From Chloroflexota bacterium (GTDB lineage Bacteria; Chloroflexota; Limnocylindria; Limnocylindrales; CSP1-4), in NCBI GenBank assembly GCA_021812735.1, contig JAKAMV010000390.1:1-8535 (forward strand): a DNA stretch of 8,535 nt, in the 5' to 3' direction. A program made the translations under genes and the position numbers. The first letter of the stretch is position 1. Each line of letters opens with the position of its first letter. This document shows, piece by piece, positions 5,744 through 8,535 of the stretch. The notes under the pieces are model-generated. The model worked only from the letters and a program-made list of their open reading frames with translations. It had not been told where the DNA came from and did no database searches.

Positions 5744-5787
5744 TACGCAACCCTACCTATGCGCACCAGAGTGCCCCGATCCCCGGG

Positions 5788-8535
5788 CTAGAGGTCCTCG
5801 AAGCTCGGGGGCTCGACGCCCAGCTGTTCCCTCATCGCCGACGCATAGTGGGCGTACTGCTCGCGAGCCGCCGCTGTGGCGTCGATCGCGCGGTACAGTC
5901 CGATGACTTGGGCCTCGATGGTGTCGGCATCGGGGTCGACCGCGAGAGCCTGCTGGCCAACCCAGAGTCTCCACCTGATGTCGTCAGGCCCAAGGGCCCC
6001 ACCCACCGCCTGCTCGATGGCCCCCAGGTAGAGTGCGTGAAGCCTTTCCCGGAAGGGGGAAGCCCACTCCTCATACATGAATTCCTGCGCGAAGCGCCCT
6101 CGGTACGAGGCAACGACTTCGTTGAGCGAATCCTGGGTCATCTGACGGCTCGACAGCAGACGCATGCACTGCCAACTGCGGCTGTCCACAAGTTCGGTGT
6201 CAAGTCGCACCATGTTCGAGTCGAAGTGGAGGTACTCAGGGGAGAATCCCGCCCTGTACGAAGGATCGAACACCCTGCGGAGGACATAGATCGTCTGGTG
6301 AACGGAATTCAGCGCTGCCTCCGGGTCTAGGTCCGCCCACAAGGCCTCGATCGCCTGGTCGGGGGTTGCAGCCCCGTTCGGTTGGCTGACGAGGAACAAC
6401 AGCAGAGCCAGCGCCTTTCGGCGGATTGACCGTCCGTCGATGGCCCGATCGCCGATTCGGAGACCCGCTAGGCCAAGATCGTCCACCCATAGCCTCGGCG
6501 CGAGGCGTCGGGCAAGCGGGTCGCCCCACTTCTCTCCCGCCCGCTTGAGGCGCCGAGCGGCTTCGCGGAGCACGGCGACATCAGACTCATCGCCAATGTC
6601 CTCAAGGAGCGGCGCCGCCCGGGACGCGACGGTGTAGTCCTCGTTCGAGACGGCATGTCTGATGAAAGTCCGCCAACGATCTGGATTCAAACGTGACGCG
6701 CGATTGATCACCTCCAGGGCTTCCGGTGCCACCGTGCCGATGCCTTCCGCGATCTCGCGGGCAAAGACCCCGAGGAGGGGGTAATCCTCGGGCCGCGTGA
6801 TGGCGATCGCGGCTGAAAACGCATCCGCACCCCTGAGATACGCCCCTTGGAGTTCGGCCAGCCGGCTCTCGACGGGCGAACCTTGGGCGGCGGCGACGCG
6901 ACTTGCAGCCACGAGCGCCTTGTGTGCAGCCGCAGTCTTGCCTAGGACTGCGAGTGCGCGGGCTCGGGTGAGATGCCATCGGAAAGCGGCACCAGGTTCG
7001 AGCGAACTCGTAGGTTCTCCCGCAAGGAGTTCGAGGAGGCGCTCGGCGTCGGGCTGCGAGTCGGACTCCCAGAGTTCAACGACGTGCCAATGCAGTCTCC
7101 ACTCCAGTGGAAGGCGGTCGACTTGAACCCGTTGCAGCAATGCACGTCCGCGGCCCGTTGGGCCAAACCATGCCGCGATCCACGCAGCCTCTAGGACCGC
7201 TTCTGCGTGTCCCTCGGGATGCTCCACGCCCAAGGCGTCCGCGGTCAACGTGTCGGCTCGGTGCCAATGGCCCAACATGGCCTCCGCGTTGGCACGAGCT
7301 AGGATGACCGAAACCTTCTCGTATCCGCCGGATGACTTGGCGAAGAGACCGTCCGCCCGGTCGCATAGGCGCAACGCTTCACGCGGTCGGTCGAGCCACA
7401 GGTAGACCAGGGCAAGGTTGAGGGCGCTGATAGCTTCGTAGTGCCCCTGTCGACTCCTTTGGTGGCTGACCAGAAGTTGCTCGAGCCGCAAGGCGAGTGC
7501 TGGCAGGTTGCCGGTTCCGCCGATCTCAACAAGTTCGAGTTGAGCTTCCGCGAGCCTTCGGTCCGCCGGGTTCTTGGTGATGCTTGCCGCACGTCGAGCG
7601 TAGTCAGACGCAGCGCGATAGGCATGGACCCCGATGGCGACTGAGGCTGCGTTCCGCATCGCCGAGGCCAACTGGCTACCACCTGCCTGCTCGGCGGAGG
7701 CGACGGCCAACTCGGCCGCGTGAAGCGCTTCTTGGCTGGCCCCTAGCTGGAGAAGCGACCTGGCCCGCAGGATTTGCCCGACTGGCCCGTCCGCCGCTGC
7801 ATCGGCAAGTAGGTCGAGTGCGGACCTGTAGCCACCGGAACCGAGCACATCCTCGATTGACTCTGCAACGAGCCGAACAGCTTCGTCTGAATGACCGGCC
7901 AAGACATAGTGCTCGGCGGCTGTCTGCCAGTTTTCGCCATCGAAGTGCCGCGCGACCGTGAGGTGAAGGTCGCGGACGTAGCGACGCCCGTGGATTTGCT
8001 CCAAGTGGGCACGGAGGAAATCACGGATCAGGGGAGGAAACCGCCATCGTTCGGATCCAGCGATTCGCTGCACGAGGCCCAGCAGTTCGGCGACCTTCAG
8101 TTGGCCGAGCACATCCGAATCGCTGCCCGCAACGAGGCGCGCCCCTTCTGCTGTGAGGTCTTGAAGAACTGAGAGATGTGTGACGAGATCGGCAAGCTCA
8201 GCGGGCGCCTCGTCGAGCACCTCCTCGGCGAGGAAGTCGTAGAGGTCGCCCTGGGTGGCGCTCAGTTGGGCGACGAGGGCGCGCGGGTCGGGGTCGGGGC
8301 GCTCCTCGAGGCGCGTTCGGACAAGGCTCAGCAGGGCGGCCCAGCCCTCGGTGCGCGCCGCCAGCTCCACCGCGACGTCGTGCTCGAGCGGGATGTTGTA
8401 GGCCTCGGCGAAGAGCGCCTCCGTCTCGGGGACGGTGAAGCGGAGCTGGTCGTCGCTCAGCCGGTGGATGGCTTGGCGGCCCGTGAGGCGGACGGCCGGG
8501 AGCACCGGATCGGACTTGGCCGCGAGGAGCAGCGA
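5788..8535 (-). CDS. MalT-like STAND/TPR transcriptional regulator with C-terminal SARP winged helix and BTAD domain (5' end outside window)
   Basis: At least 915 residues are visible, and the frame is open to the right edge. The first bases read SLLLAAKSDPVLPAVRLTG, matching the sensor strand just after Walker B in MalT/LuxR-type STAND ATPases, so the GTG at 8505 is internal and the P-loop lies outside. Numbering from that GTG: the STAND end and winged-helix part run about 1-170 (LRFTVPETEALF, ARTEGWAALL, DFLAEEVL, FPPLIRDFLRAHL). A TPR-like helical region follows to about 665. A SARP/OmpR-type winged helix spans 672-775 (IRRKALALLLFLVSQPNG, ALNSVHQTIYVLRRVF), and a BTAD domain spans 776-905, ending REQLGVEPPSFEDL. 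In this family a ligand or partner bound by the TPR/STAND part triggers ATP-dependent oligomers that bind DNA and recruit RNA polymerase. Its targets may include the promoter 45 bp downstream (inference). Codon bias changes sharply near residue 101: 5 of the first 111 codons end in A/T, but 20 of the next 50 do. Confidence 0.88.
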   Translation of the reverse strand, partial: SLLLAAKSDPVLPAVRLTGRQAIHRLSDDQLRFTVPETEALFAEAYNIPLEHDVAVELAARTEGWAALLSLVRTRLEERPDPDPRALVAQLSATQGDLYDFLAEEVLDEAPAELADLVTHLSVLQDLTAEGARLVAGSDSDVLGQLKVAELLGLVQRIAGSERWRFPPLIRDFLRAHLEQIHGRRYVRDLHLTVARHFDGENWQTAAEHYVLAGHSDEAVRLVAESIEDVLGSGGYRSALDLLADAAADGPVGQILRARSLLQLGASQEALHAAELAVASAEQAGGSQLASAMRNAASVAIGVHAYRAASDYARRAASITKNPADRRLAEAQLELVEIGGTGNLPALALRLEQLLVSHQRSRQGHYEAISALNLALVYLWLDRPREALRLCDRADGLFAKSSGGYEKVSVILARANAEAMLGHWHRADTLTADALGVEHPEGHAEAVLEAAWIAAWFGPTGRGRALLQRVQVDRLPLEWRLHWHVVELWESDSQPDAERLLELLAGEPTSSLEPGAAFRWHLTRARALAVLGKTAAAHKALVAASRVAAAQGSPVESRLAELQGAYLRGADAFSAAIAITRPEDYPLLGVFAREIAEGIGTVAPEALEVINRASRLNPDRWRTFIRHAVSNEDYTVASRAAPLLEDIGDESDVAVLREAARRLKRAGEKWGDPLARRLAPRLWVDDLGLAGLRIGDRAIDGRSIRRKALALLLFLVSQPNGAATPDQAIEALWADLDPEAALNSVHQTIYVLRRVFDPSYRAGFSPEYLHFDSNMVRLDTELVDSRSWQCMRLLSSRQMTQDSLNEVVASYRGRFAQEFMYEEWASPFRERLHALYLGAIEQAVGGALGPDDIRWRLWVGQQALAVDPDADTIEAQVIGLYRAIDATAAAREQYAHYASAMREQLGVEPPSFEDL

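Larger units (their letters stand above)
4420..8203. other. Block of lower third-position G/C with edges inside two genes
   Basis: Counting codons by eye, the regulator has 5 of 111 codons ending in A/T before about 8203 and 20 of 50 just after it. The HD-GYP gene has 11 of 51 at its start, about 10 of 66 in the region before its HD motif, and 2 of 60 after it. DNA outside the block is extremely G/C-rich at third positions. The block covers most of the regulator, the whole leader region and the membrane half of the HD-GYP protein, without breaking either frame. Recent recombination, transfer or a chimeric assembly would all give this picture. Confidence 0.6.

Noticed and set aside
8503..8505. 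GTG at 8505 as the true start of the STAND regulator
   Set aside because: The frame is open upstream to the window edge, and the residues before it (SLLLAAKSDP) continue the STAND ATPase pattern, so the real start lies outside the window.

Overview
The window looks like a chromosomal segment of a high-GC (roughly 70%) uncultured Chloroflexota, most likely of the Limnocylindria type. The grounds are the very G/C-rich third codon positions, the TPKP/PSA-rich tail on the small membrane protein, a DUF5317 domain, and a STAND-TPR-BTAD regulator. This placement is inferred from style, not from a marker gene. Every convincing gene lies on the minus strand. There is no tRNA, rRNA, CRISPR array, insertion sequence or recognisable phage gene.

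In the direction of transcription (high to low coordinates) the layout is as follows. (1) A large MalT-like STAND/TPR transcription factor with a C-terminal SARP-type winged helix and BTAD domain enters from the right edge, already 5'-truncated, and ends at 5788. (2) A 475-bp gap (5313-5787) is unusually rich. It holds a good sigma70-type promoter embedded in an inverted repeat, a UUCG hairpin, a terminator-like hairpin, a second hairpin, and two tiny ORFs with strong Shine-Dalgarno sites (10 aa and 29 aa, the latter hydrophobic). (3) A membrane-anchored HD-GYP cyclic-di-GMP phosphodiesterase follows (3897-5312). (4) 46 bp further on is a fusion of a DUF5317 membrane domain to a major-facilitator exporter (1655-3850). 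(5) Next comes a single-pass acidic/low-complexity membrane protein (866-1546). (6) Last is a polytopic GT-C-like membrane protein cut by the left edge.

The most interesting unit is the leader, two small ORFs and HD-GYP gene. The layout suggests that the promoter at about 5714-5743 drives an RNA whose leader can fold in competing ways before two short peptides and then the cyclic-di-GMP enzyme are translated. The 29-residue peptide is a candidate small membrane or signalling peptide for the sensor-like membrane half of the HD-GYP protein. That functional link is inference.

A second striking point is composition. From about 8203 down to about 4420 third codon positions are much less G/C-rich than on either side. 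Both changes fall inside reading frames: the STAND regulator, and the HD-GYP gene close to its HD motif. This suggests a recombined block, or a chimeric assembly joined in conserved domain-coding DNA.
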